Of a stretch of DNA of 64,000 nt, positions 31,376 to 40,616 are shown piece by piece. Made by a program: the position numbers and the translations under genes. The stretch comes from Rhizobium terricola (GTDB lineage: Bacteria; Pseudomonadota; Alphaproteobacteria; Rhizobiales; Rhizobiaceae). The notes under the pieces were generated by a model that was given only the letters and a program-made list of their open reading frames with translations, did not search any database and had not been told where the DNA came from. Numbering within the stretch: the first letter of the stretch is position 1; each line of letters starts with the position of its first letter. The DNA lies in contig NZ_JABBGK010000009.1 in NCBI RefSeq assembly GCF_012927355.1, positions 1 to 64,000 on the forward strand, written 5' to 3'.

Positions 31376-33514
31376 CTATCCGAACAACTCATTGCGGTTC
31401 CCGGCCGATGGCAATTTTTCTTGATCATCAATAACGAATTTTTTGCCCATCCACTTAACGTCAAATTGCTCAAGTTTGCTGACGAGCCGCCGATGTTTGG
31501 CTGTTTTCAGAAGTTCGTTGAGCGCCCCCTCACTCCCCGTTTCGACCCTCAGAAGCCTCCCACCTGTTGCTGTCAGAAACGCAAACAAGAAGCCAAAAAA
31601 CACTGCAAGCCAGCGGACAATTGGCGTCGTCTCCAACAACATCGGAATGCACGAAACCAAAGCGATTACGAGTGCCAAACCAATTCTGATTTCTCTCTTC
31701 CGAGCGAGCACGCGTTCTACATCCGCGCATAGCGCCACCACTGCATCTCGATCCTCCTGCAGCTTTGTGGCCAATTGTGCGCCTAACGACGCCTCCTGCT
31801 GCTCCCGTTCCCTTTGGATGGCTTCGATCTTTTGGTTGGCGTGCTCCAAACGCCGCTTACTTTCCGCACGCGCCTCGTTCAACGAGGCCTGCCCCTTCAA
31901 GCGTTCTTCTTCTAGATGGGGGTGCAGCATCTCTTGCCAAAGCAACGCGAAGTTTTCTTCAGTGACAACGTTCGTCGCGCCGAGTGTTTTGTCCATGAGC
32001 GCTTGCGCGCTACGGTCCTGAGAGATCAATAGGTCAAGCTGGCGGGTCTTATCTGTATCACCTAGCGCCTCGGTTAGGCGTTTGACCGCGTCCACTACAC
32101 CTGGCCGGATAGCTAGGACGTGTTCGCAGCTGGCAAGTAGCATGCGTTTTGGAATGTTGAGATCGCCTGCCCCCATTCCTGTCCGAAGCCACATTGCAGT
32201 CGCCAAGACTCGGCGATGCACGACCGGTGGCACAGCATCAGCAGCAGGCGCCGTGGCTTGGGCGGATATTTTTCGGACGATTTGTGCAAGCAGGCCATTT
32301 CGAGTGAGCAGGACCGCGTGCGACTTAAAAATATCTCGACTAGTTCTCCCGTGTCGTTGTCTTACAACGAATGCGGTGACATCTGCGTCATGCTCTCTCG
32401 CACGTGGATTCTCTGCGAAACTAAGCTTGCTATAGAGTTCCTCCCATTGTTCTTTCGTAAAATATTGGTGTTCGGAAGGGGTCTGATCCATCGTGCGATA
32501 CGCAATTTTCACGCCCTTCTTTTCCAATAGAGATGACGGATCTCTTGAGACCTCCATAACATATTCCCGCAAGACCTCACGCCGCAGCATTGCTTGGGCG
32601 GTCGGACCTGTAGGTCGAGAGTTTCTCAGCACGGCCTCCAGGCTATTCTTTATCTCTTCTATACTCTGTCCAAATATCCGAATGGAAGCACCTATCCGGA
32701 TCAGTTCTGCGATTACTGGCTCCGTATTCTCTCGAGCCAACCTCCCCGAAACACCAAGCAATTCCATCGCGACCGGCGCATCAAGATAAACTATTAGATC
32801 TGTTCTATCGACGGACGTTACAGGCCGTACAAAGTCCTGCACAACTTCTGTCAACAACCCAATCGCGGCAATTCGAGCCAGAACCTCAGCGCTTCCTTTA
32901 TCTTCTTCGATTGCCCGTTTTACGAAACGCGCACACAGGAATTTTTCTTCATCACGAAGCGACGTAGTATTTGGAATCTCTACATATTGCCGTAGTGTTC
33001 CTGTCTCATCTTTTCTAAATCCAGCCCGAAAATCTATATTACGCTCACTGAACGCCTCGATATAGAGAAGCCATTCGACAAGAATATCTTCGAACTCTTC
33101 TACGTCTCTTGGAATAGTCGTGAGCGGGGACAGGCTTTCAGAGAATGATTTAAACTGAATAGCGATCCGACGTAGTTCTGATTCCACGTTTTGCGCCGTC
33201 TCGTCAAAGTTCACTTGGACGGGCATTTGAATTGTGTAGCTAGTATCCTTGTTCGCAGCGATGTCCGCGACGACCCATCCTTGGCGTTCCAAATATGGGA
33301 CAAATGCCTCAACGAGGTCTGCGTTGAAGTTCCATTTGTAAGTATCTCTGACGGCTGAAGCGATCACATTGGGATCAAGTTTGTTGCCGTTGTACAAACG
33401 CAATACCGGATCAAAGAAAGGTAGTATTGCCTCCATAAGATTTCCGCTCTCGCTACCGAGTGCAGATAGCGCGCCGTAAATGCGGACGGCAGAGCGAGTA
33501 AGTTGTTGCGGCAT
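31376..33514 (-). CDS. Large hypothetical protein: PIN-like centre, coiled coil, two membrane helices
   Basis: The 712-residue product is not a family I can name. Residues 240-415 have the spacing of a PIN-type nuclease: Asp245 (VYLDAPVAMELL), Glu286/287 (QSIEEIKNSLEAVL), Asp376/378 (REHDADVTAFVV) and Thr404/Asn406 (LLTRNGLL). Residues 20-85 could be a winged helix, 533-607 form a charged coiled coil, and 608-652 hold two membrane helices with a cytosolic tail. The gene is markedly AT-rich, flanked by core genes on both sides, and alone. The layout (effector plus coiled coil plus membrane part) resembles anti-phage systems, but function is inference. Confidence 0.8.
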   Translation of the reverse strand: MPQQLTRSAVRIYGALSALGSESGNLMEAILPFFDPVLRLYNGNKLDPNVIASAVRDTYKWNFNADLVEAFVPYLERQGWVVADIAANKDTSYTIQMPVQVNFDETAQNVESELRRIAIQFKSFSESLSPLTTIPRDVEEFEDILVEWLLYIEAFSERNIDFRAGFRKDETGTLRQYVEIPNTTSLRDEEKFLCARFVKRAIEEDKGSAEVLARIAAIGLLTEVVQDFVRPVTSVDRTDLIVYLDAPVAMELLGVSGRLARENTEPVIAELIRIGASIRIFGQSIEEIKNSLEAVLRNSRPTGPTAQAMLRREVLREYVMEVSRDPSSLLEKKGVKIAYRTMDQTPSEHQYFTKEQWEELYSKLSFAENPRAREHDADVTAFVVRQRHGRTSRDIFKSHAVLLTRNGLLAQIVRKISAQATAPAADAVPPVVHRRVLATAMWLRTGMGAGDLNIPKRMLLASCEHVLAIRPGVVDAVKRLTEALGDTDKTRQLDLLISQDRSAQALMDKTLGATNVVTEENFALLWQEMLHPHLEEERLKGQASLNEARAESKRRLEHANQKIEAIQREREQQEASLGAQLATKLQEDRDAVVALCADVERVLARKREIRIGLALVIALVSCIPMLLETTPIVRWLAVFFGFLFAFLTATGGRLLRVETGSEGALNELLKTAKHRRLVSKLEQFDVKWMGKKFVIDDQEKLPSAGNRNELFG

Positions 33515-33629
33515 GACGAGCGTGGTCCAAATAGTGCCAGTTTCTCAAAACTGACAATACAACCACCAGTGAAGTCAAATGTTTTTGTCGGAACTCCACG
33601 TATCCGCGCTGACAGTCCCCTCGCCCTGC

Positions 33630-34694
33630 TCAGTCGGCCTTGGACGCCACCCAGTTGTGCCACTGGGCTTCCGAGCCGTTGAAGACGTTGAGGTCGATCT
33701 TTTCGTCGACGCCGTGCGACAGGCCGGAGCCGGAATACTGCCAGAACAGCCACTTGCGGTCCGGATAGACCTTGGAGGGATGGGCGGCGACCGAGCGCAG
33801 CCAGAAGGGGTGGTTGGGGAAGGCGCCGCGCAGGTTGTCGCGGTAGAAGTCGGGCGCGGTGTAGATGATCGGGCGCTGGCCGTAATGGCGCTCCAGCTTG
33901 TCCATGAAGACCTGCATCTTTTCCAGCACCTTTTCGCGCGAGACGCGGCGCTTGCAGCTCGATTCGCCGTTGTATTCGACGTCGATCACCGGCGGCAGGG
34001 CGCCGGCTTCCTTCGGCACGTTGCGGATGAACCAGTCGGCCTGTTCGCCGGCGGTGCGGCACCAATAGAAGAAGTGATAGGCGCCGCGGCGGATGCCGGC
34101 GTCTTTCGCCTTGCGCCAGTTCGTGCGGAACATCGGGTCGATATGGTCGCCGCCGTCGGTCGCCTTGATGAAGGCGAAGTTGGCGCCCTGGGTGCGGAGC
34201 TTGGCCCAGTCGATGTCGCCCTGCCAGCGCGAGACGTCGACGCCGTGGACGGCGAGCTTCTTCGGCGACTGCTTGCCGAAATTGATCGGCTTGGCATCGC
34301 GGAACTGGCGCGCATAGACGCGGCCGCCCTTCTGCGGGATGGTCAGCACCGCGGGTTCGGCCGGCACGAGGGCGGCGACCGGCTTTTCCTCCGGCACCGG
34401 CATGCCGACCGTCATCGCGGTCGCGGTGAAGGCCTGCGGCTGGGGCACTTCGCCGGCCCAGGCGAGTTCGTGGGGGGCTGGCGACGCGGGTGCGGCGGCA
34501 ACGGTGGCGGGCGGGGTCATCGGCGCCGCAGTACCGGCGATCTCGGCGGACGGCACCGGCGCGCGGGGCGCGACCGCGCTGGTCTTTTCCTGCGAAGGCT
34601 GCGGCAGAAACGCGCTTTCGGGATCGGAACCGGACACGCAGCCGGAGGCGGCCAGACAGGCAAGGAGGATTGCTGGGAGAGCCGTAAGACGCAT
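33630..34694 (-). CDS. GH25-family lysozyme-like lipoprotein
   Basis: The 354-residue protein has a lipoprotein signal peptide with lipobox LAASGC (Cys19), a Pro/Ala-rich linker to about 130 and a GH25 muramidase domain beginning HGVDVSRWQGDIDW. The catalytic acidic pair is in VIDVEYNGE, and IIYTAPDFYRDNL and WLFWQYSGSG are the other family motifs. It should cut the glycan backbone of peptidoglycan at the outer membrane's inner face. The ATG at 34694 has GGGT upstream; an earlier ATG 14 codons up would spoil the signal peptide. Whether it is a hydrolase for wall remodelling or a bacteriolytic enzyme is open. Confidence 0.92.
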   Translation of the reverse strand: MRLTALPAILLACLAASGCVSGSDPESAFLPQPSQEKTSAVAPRAPVPSAEIAGTAAPMTPPATVAAAPASPAPHELAWAGEVPQPQAFTATAMTVGMPVPEEKPVAALVPAEPAVLTIPQKGGRVYARQFRDAKPINFGKQSPKKLAVHGVDVSRWQGDIDWAKLRTQGANFAFIKATDGGDHIDPMFRTNWRKAKDAGIRRGAYHFFYWCRTAGEQADWFIRNVPKEAGALPPVIDVEYNGESSCKRRVSREKVLEKMQVFMDKLERHYGQRPIIYTAPDFYRDNLRGAFPNHPFWLRSVAAHPSKVYPDRKWLFWQYSGSGLSHGVDEKIDLNVFNGSEAQWHNWVASKAD

Positions 34695-35062
34695 TTTTAC
34701 CCGCACGCAAGACAAACAAGGGAACACGCTCAACACGCCTCAGCCGTCGGCCGGGGCGAATTGCTAACGGAAACTTACCGGCAAAACCTAAATGCAATCT
34801 TTACGGATCGCGGCGGGACAGTCGGGCAAGCCATTGCACGCGGGCCCGACCCTGCACGTTTTGTCGCAATCCGTGGCTCGCCCTGCCCCGTGGGGTGGCG
34901 TCCCTCGCGACCGCGACGGGGCGCTGGAGGGCGGACGTCCGAGGGGCCGGCATCGCCTCTTCGGGCGGGGAAAGCCCTGAAGACCGGCCCGTTTGGGTAG
35001 CTTTCGCCCGAAGGTTGTCCTGGGCTAAACTCGGCAATCGGAACCCGGAGGAGGAAGACACC
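34695..35062. other. Intergenic region, no gene seen
   Basis: Divergent promoters for the GH25 lipoprotein gene (left) and the helical hypothetical gene (right) must lie here. I see no repeats of the window's families, no convincing hairpin and no open frame with coding character. Confidence 0.4.
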
Positions 35063-35548
35063 ATGCCGTTCCAGTTCGCCAATCTCGACCAGCGCGCCTT
35101 CGAGGATCCGCGCGGGCTTCTCGACGAATTCATCATGCAGCTCGAACAACTTCTCGTGAACCTTCTCTACGAGACCGTCGAGGACTTCGATTTCAAACCG
35201 GATTTCGGGGAAGATATCGAGACAGTCCGACTGGGACTCACCGACGCGCGGGAAAACAACATCTTCAATCGCGCACGTGCGGGCATTTCCGACATCGCGA
35301 CCGACGCTCTCGAGGCGACGCGCCTCATCGGCAACGGCCTGCTGTCGAAGTTGAAAGGCCTTGTTTCCATGGGCGACAAGATGCGAAAAGGCCTGCGCAA
35401 GGCGCTGACCTATCTGCTCGACATGGTCAATGCCGTCCTGAGTTCGATCGCGAATGCGGCTGCCAAGGTTACCTCACTGGTGATCGATGCGATCGCGGAG
35501 CTCAAGGACCTGATCAAGGCGCACATCGACCTGGCCAACGGGTGGTAG
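35063..35548 (+). CDS. Hypothetical amphipathic helical protein
   Basis: The 161-residue protein is almost entirely helical with heptad-like hydrophobic spacing (LVNLLYETVEDFDF, ALTYLLDMVNAVLSSIANAA, VTSLVIDAIAELKDLIKA). No signal peptide, cysteine or catalytic motif; no true membrane helix. GGAGGAGGAAG precedes the ATG at 35063. It converges with the chemoreceptor gene (5 bases between stops). The pattern suggests a bundle or a membrane-associated protein; unrecognised. Confidence 0.75.
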   Translation: MPFQFANLDQRAFEDPRGLLDEFIMQLEQLLVNLLYETVEDFDFKPDFGEDIETVRLGLTDARENNIFNRARAGISDIATDALEATRLIGNGLLSKLKGLVSMGDKMRKGLRKALTYLLDMVNAVLSSIANAAAKVTSLVIDAIAELKDLIKAHIDLANGW

Positions 35549-35552
35549 GAGA

Positions 35553-37004
35553 CTAGACCCGGATCGCCAACCTCAAACCGCCCCAGTGGCGGCCGCCGAC
35601 GGTGATCGGGGCGGAGATGTCCTTCATCACGACGAAATTGCCGCCGCCCATGTCGCGGCGGTAGGTCTGGACCAGGAAGGGCGCGGTCGAACGGCCGGCG
35701 GCGAGCCCGACGCGATCGTTGAAGATGCGGCGGTTGCGGCAGTTCGCGGTGTTCCACACGGCGTCGCCCGGGCGCTGCGGCGCGGAGAACTTCTTGTTGT
35801 GGGTCGGCAGGTAGCCATTGGTGTCGACGGCGGCGCAGAAGCCGATGCGGTCGGAGAGCGTCAGCACCGGCTCGAGGATGCCGGGCAGAACCTGGTCGGT
35901 GAATTCGGTGAAGGCCGCCATCATCTGCACCGGATCGGTGCCCGGGATCGGCCGGTAGCTGCGGTCGAAGAGCGCGCTCATGCCGATGCGTCCGCCGCTC
36001 ACGCCCCTCTCGAAGGCTTCGGAGATCCGCGCCGCCACGTCACAGGCCGCATCGATCCAGGGGCTGTCGGCGGTCTCGATGCCGGCAGACGCGGTGAGCT
36101 GGATCAGGGTTTCCGAAAGCGCCACCACGCGGTCGACGCGGGTTGCGGCATTCTGCAGGGCTGTGTCGGATTCCGACACCTCGCCGGCCATGGTGTTGAG
36201 CGTGCCGACGAATTCCGCGCACTGGCGGTCCACCGTATCGGTGGTCCGTGCCATGGTGCCGGAGCCATCGAGGATGCGGGTGATGACCGCCTCCATCGCG
36301 CCAAAGGAATTGTTCATCGCCTGGGAGGTCTCGCGCACGCCGAGCGCGCTTTCACTCGCGCCGTGACCGGCCTCCGACAGGCGGCCGATCTTGCCGCGGA
36401 TCTCGTTCAAGGTCTGCTGGATGGAACCGGTCGCCTGCGAGGTCTGCAGCGCGAGCGCGCGGATTTCGGCGGCGACGACGGCAAAGCCCTTGCCGGCCTC
36501 ACCGGCGCGGGCTGCCTCGATCGCGGCATTGAGGGCGAGAAGGTTGGTCTGGCGGGCGATCGAGCCGATCTCCTCGGCCACCTTGTCGACATTGGACAGC
36601 GAGACGGAGAAGGTGCCGATCTCGGTGGAGATCTCCTGGGAGGCGGCGACCATCTGGTCGATCTTGTCGACGGCGCCGGACAGGCGGGTAGAGGATTCGC
36701 CGAGCATGCGGCGGGCCTCGACGGCAGTCTCGTCGGTTTCGCGCAGCGACGCAGCGACATTCTTGTTGGTTTCGGCAATGGAAAGGGCGGTGCGGGTCAC
36801 GGCATCGAAGGTAGTCGCATGGCGCTTCGACATGGCGGCCACGTCCTGGATCGCGCCGGCAATGTCGACGAGGTCGATACCGAGGGTTGACGCCTCGTCG
36901 GCCAGCTTGGAGATGATCCCGCGCAGCGCGTCAGCGTCGACGCCCCGATCGGGCTGCTCTTCAGGCTGCCAATCGGTGGTCAGAGCTGCATTCGACATGG
37001 TCAT
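35553..37004 (-). CDS. Soluble methyl-accepting chemotaxis receptor
   Basis: A cytoplasmic chemoreceptor of 483 residues with no membrane helix. The signalling hairpin (EEIGSIARQTNLLALNAAIEAARAGEAGKGFAVVA) is near residues 160-200, in the N-terminal half; the sensory part is C-terminal (about 315-483) with a Cache-like region including FCAAVDTNGYLPTHNKKF and FVVMKDISAPITV. This order is reversed compared with classical receptors. The ATG at 37004 has GGGAGG nine bases upstream. No CheR/CheB tether pentapeptide at its end. It must signal through a cytoplasmic array; the ligand is unknown. Confidence 0.92.
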   Translation of the reverse strand: MTMSNAALTTDWQPEEQPDRGVDADALRGIISKLADEASTLGIDLVDIAGAIQDVAAMSKRHATTFDAVTRTALSIAETNKNVAASLRETDETAVEARRMLGESSTRLSGAVDKIDQMVAASQEISTEIGTFSVSLSNVDKVAEEIGSIARQTNLLALNAAIEAARAGEAGKGFAVVAAEIRALALQTSQATGSIQQTLNEIRGKIGRLSEAGHGASESALGVRETSQAMNNSFGAMEAVITRILDGSGTMARTTDTVDRQCAEFVGTLNTMAGEVSESDTALQNAATRVDRVVALSETLIQLTASAGIETADSPWIDAACDVAARISEAFERGVSGGRIGMSALFDRSYRPIPGTDPVQMMAAFTEFTDQVLPGILEPVLTLSDRIGFCAAVDTNGYLPTHNKKFSAPQRPGDAVWNTANCRNRRIFNDRVGLAAGRSTAPFLVQTYRRDMGGGNFVVMKDISAPITVGGRHWGGLRLAIRV

Positions 37005-37085
37005 AGGCACAATCCTCCCGCGAATTGTGACTATCCCCCAACAGAATTAAGAATTTGCATACATGCTAATAAGTAAGAGTGCTTC

Positions 37086-37099
37086 GTATTCACGAATAC
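37086..37099. promoter_or_regulatory. 14-bp palindrome upstream of the chemoreceptor gene
   Basis: GTATTC-AC-GAATAC is an inverted repeat of six bases with a two-base spacer, 82 bases upstream of the chemoreceptor start and 32 bases after the peptidoglycan-binding gene's end. It lies in an AT-rich patch and could be an operator; the binding protein is unknown. Confidence 0.35.
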
Positions 37100-37130
37100 A
37101 ACCCTGCCCTGTAACGGGCATTGAGATCCG

Positions 37131-38123
37131 TCAAAGTGCGCCGATGTCGCGCAGCTTCTTCAGCACCTTCTCGCTCGGCTCGCCGGTTTCCGGAAGACGG
37201 TAGTGGCGCTCGAAGCGGCGGATCGCGGCGCGGGTCTGTTCGCCGGCCACGCCGTCGACGCTGACGTCGGTATAGGCGATGTTGGCGAGGCCGCGCTGGA
37301 TCTCCATGACAAGGGCGGCATCGGCCGCGGAAATGGGGGCCGCGGAAATGGGGGCAGCGGAGACGGGTGCGGCGGCAGCGGCGGGTGCCGAGACCGGGAT
37401 CGCGGCTGGCGGCGTCGCCTTGCGGTCGGGCGCGGTGACCACGACCTTCTGGGCGCTGCGGATCGCAGCCGCAACCGGATCGGGCGCCTGCTGGGCGGCA
37501 TCCAGATCTTCCTTCGGGCGCTCGCGCGGCACGGCGGCCGTAACGCGGGTGTCTTCCTTGAGCGCTGCGAGCAGTTCGGTGCTGACGAGGCCGTTCGCCT
37601 CGAGGCCGATCGACTTCTGGAACAGGGCGACGGCGCTTTCGGTGCGCGGGCCGATCACACCGTCAGCCGCGCCCTCATAGAGGCCAAGCCGGGCGAGTTC
37701 GCCCTGAACGGCGACGACAAGAGCGGTGGTTTCCGGCGGCGGGGCGAGAGCGGCATCCTCGGCGGCAGCGACTTCGCCCGTCGAGGCCTCGCCGGCATCG
37801 GCCGGTGCGGCCTCGCGCTCGATCTTGAAGGTGGTGACGGTCGCGGGGTCCTTCGCCTGCAGCGGATTGCGCGATACGCCGGCGAGCGCGTTGAAATCGG
37901 TGACGTCGCGGGTGCGCAACAGCGGCGACGGATGCAGCCCCGGCTGGTACCACAGCGCATTGGCGGCGATGAAGCCGAAGGTCACGCAGAACGCAGCGAT
38001 GCCGCCCACCGACCGCGGGTAGCGGCCGACGAGGCGTGCAGAGGCGCCAATGCCCGCAAGAAGAAAGGCCGGCACAGGCGAGGCCGGCTTCTTCTCAGGC
38101 GATTTTCGCTTTCGCTTCGTCAT
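37131..38123 (-). CDS. Membrane-anchored protein with two peptidoglycan-binding domains
   Basis: The 330-residue protein has a basic N-terminus (MTKRKRKSPEKK), one membrane helix (about 35-58), a periplasmic region and two PG_binding_1 domains: LVVAVQGELARLGLYEGAADG with PRTESAVALFQK, and LVMEIQRGLANIAYTDVSVDG with QTRAAIRRFERHY. They are separated by a Pro/Ala linker with a short repeat (PISAAPISAA). It probably tethers something to the wall. It overlaps the end of the upstream histidine kinase gene by 29 bases, so they form an operon, and could report envelope state to the kinase. Confidence 0.9.
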   Translation of the reverse strand: MTKRKRKSPEKKPASPVPAFLLAGIGASARLVGRYPRSVGGIAAFCVTFGFIAANALWYQPGLHPSPLLRTRDVTDFNALAGVSRNPLQAKDPATVTTFKIEREAAPADAGEASTGEVAAAEDAALAPPPETTALVVAVQGELARLGLYEGAADGVIGPRTESAVALFQKSIGLEANGLVSTELLAALKEDTRVTAAVPRERPKEDLDAAQQAPDPVAAAIRSAQKVVVTAPDRKATPPAAIPVSAPAAAAAPVSAAPISAAPISAADAALVMEIQRGLANIAYTDVSVDGVAGEQTRAAIRRFERHYRLPETGEPSEKVLKKLRDIGAL

Positions 38124-39630
38124 AAACAGTCTCTTTCTCGCACTCCATGGTGGCCGGCTTTTCCGCCGACTTCAAGCGCGGCGGAAACTCGACCATGTTC
38201 TCTCCACCGCCGAAATCGCCGGCAGCACCCGAACCGTCGGCCGGCAGGCAGATGGTGACCACCGTGCCCTCGCCCGGACGGCTCTCCATGCGGAAGGTGC
38301 CGCCATGCAGGGCGGTCAGGCCCTTGACCAGCGACAGGCCGAGGCCGGAGCCCTCGTAGTTGCGGCTCAGGTCGTCGTGGATCTGGGTGAACGGCCGGCC
38401 GATCAGCGCCATCTTTTCCGGCGCGATGCCGATGCCGGTGTCGGACACGACGATCTTGAGGTCCGAACCTTCACGGCTGGCGTCGATGATGACGGAGCCG
38501 CCGGCTTCGGTGAACTTGATGGCATTGCCGACCAGATTGATCAGCACCTGGCGCAGGGCGCGCTCGTCGGCGCAGACTTCGCCGAGGCCGCGGGCGATGC
38601 GGCTGGTCAGCTTGACGCCCTTGTTGGCGGCCTGCAAGGACAGCATCTGTTCGCATTCGGCAACCGCGTCGCCGATCATGAAGTGCTCGAGCATCAGCTC
38701 GTAGCGGCCGGCCTCGATCTTCGACATGTCGAGCATGGCATTGACGACCGAGAGCAGATGGGCGCCCGACTGGCGGATCAGCTGGACATATTCGCGCTGA
38801 CGGTCGTTTTCGAGCTTGCCGAAATATTCGCCGGCCAGGATGTCGGAGAAACCGAGGATGGCATTGAGCGGCGTGCGCAGCTCGTGGCTGACGGCGGCGA
38901 GGAAGCGCGACTTCGCCTCGTGGGCGGCGGCGGCCTCGTCTTCCTTCAGGGACACGGTATCGCGGATCGACATCTCGCCGGCAATGTCGAGGATCTGGGC
39001 ATGCACCGCGAGGAGCCGGCCGTCGACGGCATGGGTGGCGGTCATATCCATGCGGACATTCATGAACTGGGCCTGGTCGAGGCCGAGCACCGGCCGGTCG
39101 AGGCGCAGGTCGATGACGACGGCATCGGCCCCCTGGCGCAGCTCGTCGAGCGCCTGGACGAAGGCGATGCGGTCGGAGACGTGGACCTGCTCGGCGAAGG
39201 GCCGGCCAAAGGGCTCGCGCAGGAAGGAGAGGAACATGTCGCGGTCGCGGCCGCCGGCCTGGCGGACATAACCGGAGGGATCGAGCCCGAGAATAAGGCC
39301 CGGGCAGACATCAAAGGGCGAGAGTTCGGCGGTGGTGTCGAACGCCCGCGGCGCCTCGGTCTTCGGCCGGGCGGCGCGATGGGCGGCGATCAGCGCCACG
39401 GCGCAAACCATGAAGAGCGAGACGACGACGGCAAAGCCGAGCGGCAGGGCGATCGCGGCGCCATAATAGAAGGAGAGCGCGGAGGGGGCGACGAGAAGCG
39501 GCGCAAGGAAGCCGCCCATCAGGCGGCGCAGGGCTGCGACCTCGGTCGGATCGACCGGCTCGCCACCCGCGCTCGGTGCCAGGCACCTGCCGGCAGCGCG
39601 ATCGAGAATCGCCCTCGTCCTGTCAGCCAT
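38095..39630 (-). CDS. Sensor histidine kinase with PAS-like domain
   Basis: The 511-residue kinase has two membrane helices (about 38-85), a PAS-like domain (about 105-225) and a HisKA/HATPase core: phospho-acceptor His249 in AVSHELRTPLNAILGFSD, N box LINLVGNAIKFTE, G1 VSDTGIGIAPEKM, and G2 NYEGSGLGLSLVKGLT. No response regulator gene is next to it. The start at 39630 (MADRTRAIL) is preferred. The general layout resembles PdhS/DivJ-like kinases of the DivK network, but I see nothing that proves it. The C-terminus overlaps the peptidoglycan-binding gene. Confidence 0.94.
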   Translation of the reverse strand: MADRTRAILDRAAGRCLAPSAGGEPVDPTEVAALRRLMGGFLAPLLVAPSALSFYYGAAIALPLGFAVVVSLFMVCAVALIAAHRAARPKTEAPRAFDTTAELSPFDVCPGLILGLDPSGYVRQAGGRDRDMFLSFLREPFGRPFAEQVHVSDRIAFVQALDELRQGADAVVIDLRLDRPVLGLDQAQFMNVRMDMTATHAVDGRLLAVHAQILDIAGEMSIRDTVSLKEDEAAAAHEAKSRFLAAVSHELRTPLNAILGFSDILAGEYFGKLENDRQREYVQLIRQSGAHLLSVVNAMLDMSKIEAGRYELMLEHFMIGDAVAECEQMLSLQAANKGVKLTSRIARGLGEVCADERALRQVLINLVGNAIKFTEAGGSVIIDASREGSDLKIVVSDTGIGIAPEKMALIGRPFTQIHDDLSRNYEGSGLGLSLVKGLTALHGGTFRMESRPGEGTVVTICLPADGSGAAGDFGGGENMVEFPPRLKSAEKPATMECEKETVYDEAKAKIA

Positions 39631-40104
39631 GTTACGCAATACCTGCACGCCCAAAACTCGCGAAACGGTTTCATTTCCGTGCGCCGACATTAGGCCCGGC
39701 GCGCTTAAGGAAAAGATAAGGGGAGGCCCTCGGAGGCCCCCCAAAGGGCGCCAAAGACCCAGAATAGGACACTTGCGGCGAGCTTTCGAAAACGTGGTTA
39801 ACGGGACGTAAGCGGCGGATTTATCAGTGTTTTCCTGATTACGTTAATCTTTGTGTCCGCACACCCCCGGCAAAGCCGGTGGATTGCCGGGGCGGCGCCA
39901 CAATTATGCTTAACAGCGACCGCTAAAACTTGAAGCAAAGGCGGTTCAAATGCCGTCCGGCGAGAATTGGATAAAATTTGAAGCAAATACCCGTGGTTTT
40001 TGAAAAGCGATCTTTGCAACCCGCGGCTAGGTTGCCCTCACAAGTCCGGGAACGAACCCGGCGCCGCCCGGCAAAGAGCGGGCAAACAGGGATTGGTGAA
40101 GACG
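39631..40104. other. Intergenic region with one strong hairpin
   Basis: No gene is apparent in this divergent interval. A perfect nine-base stem, CCCCGGCAA (39865-39873) with TTGCCGGGG (39884-39892) and a ten-base loop, is the only clear structure; no T-run follows. AT-rich stretches around 39810-39860 and 39900-40010 probably contain the two promoters. Confidence 0.4.
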
Positions 40105-40530
40105 ATGTGGTTTCTGATCAAGGGAACGTTCTGGTGCTCCATGACGCTGGTGGTGCTGTCCTTCTTCGGCAGCCAGCCGAGCGAACCGACCGCCGGTGAG
40201 CAGCGCCTCGAAGTGGGCGACGCAATCGCGGCTGCAACGGGCGCCTATCAATATCTCTCCGCGATCTGCGTGGAGAAACCCGAAGTGTGCGAGAAGGGCG
40301 CGGAAACGCTGACCGTGCTCGGCAAGCGAGCCCGCGAAGGTGCCCTCGTCGCCTACCAGCTTCTCGACAGCCAGTTCGCCGACGAGGCAGAGGAAGCTGC
40401 AAAGCCGGCCCTCGCCGCCGCCGAGCCGGTCGAACCGACGACCGTCTCCGACATCATCACCACCGGCACGGTCGTTCCGAGCCCCCGCCCCGCAAAGGGC
40501 CCCAAGCCCTACACGCCGCCGAAGCCCTGA
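40105..40530 (+). CDS. DUF5330 family protein
   Basis: The 141-residue protein has an N-terminal signal/anchor (MWFLIKGTFWCSMTLVVLSF) followed by a helical domain with two cysteines (SAICVEKPEVCEKGAETL), as in DUF5330 proteins of rhizobia, and a Pro-rich C-terminus (PRPAKGPKPYTPPKP). Alternative starts at GTG 40096 or TTG 40093 have GGGA close by. Probably periplasmic; no known function. A structured, terminator-ended RNA follows. Confidence 0.83.
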   Translation: MWFLIKGTFWCSMTLVVLSFFGSQPSEPTAGEQRLEVGDAIAAATGAYQYLSAICVEKPEVCEKGAETLTVLGKRAREGALVAYQLLDSQFADEAEEAAKPALAAAEPVEPTTVSDIITTGTVVPSPRPAKGPKPYTPPKP

Positions 40531-40616
40531 AAAGCCGCCGACGCGTGTAACCCGACGAATTTCGAAGGCCGCCACCCGACACGGTCGGCCTCCTGCCCCC
40601 CTTGCTTCGGCGCATG

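Noticed and set aside
34695..34736. Earlier start of the GH25 lipoprotein
   Set aside because: It would add 14 residues in front of a complete lipoprotein signal peptide and weaken it.
39780..39860. CtrA box upstream of the histidine kinase gene
   Set aside because: TTAA-N7-TAAG is only a two-mismatch match and such matches are expected by chance in AT-rich DNA.
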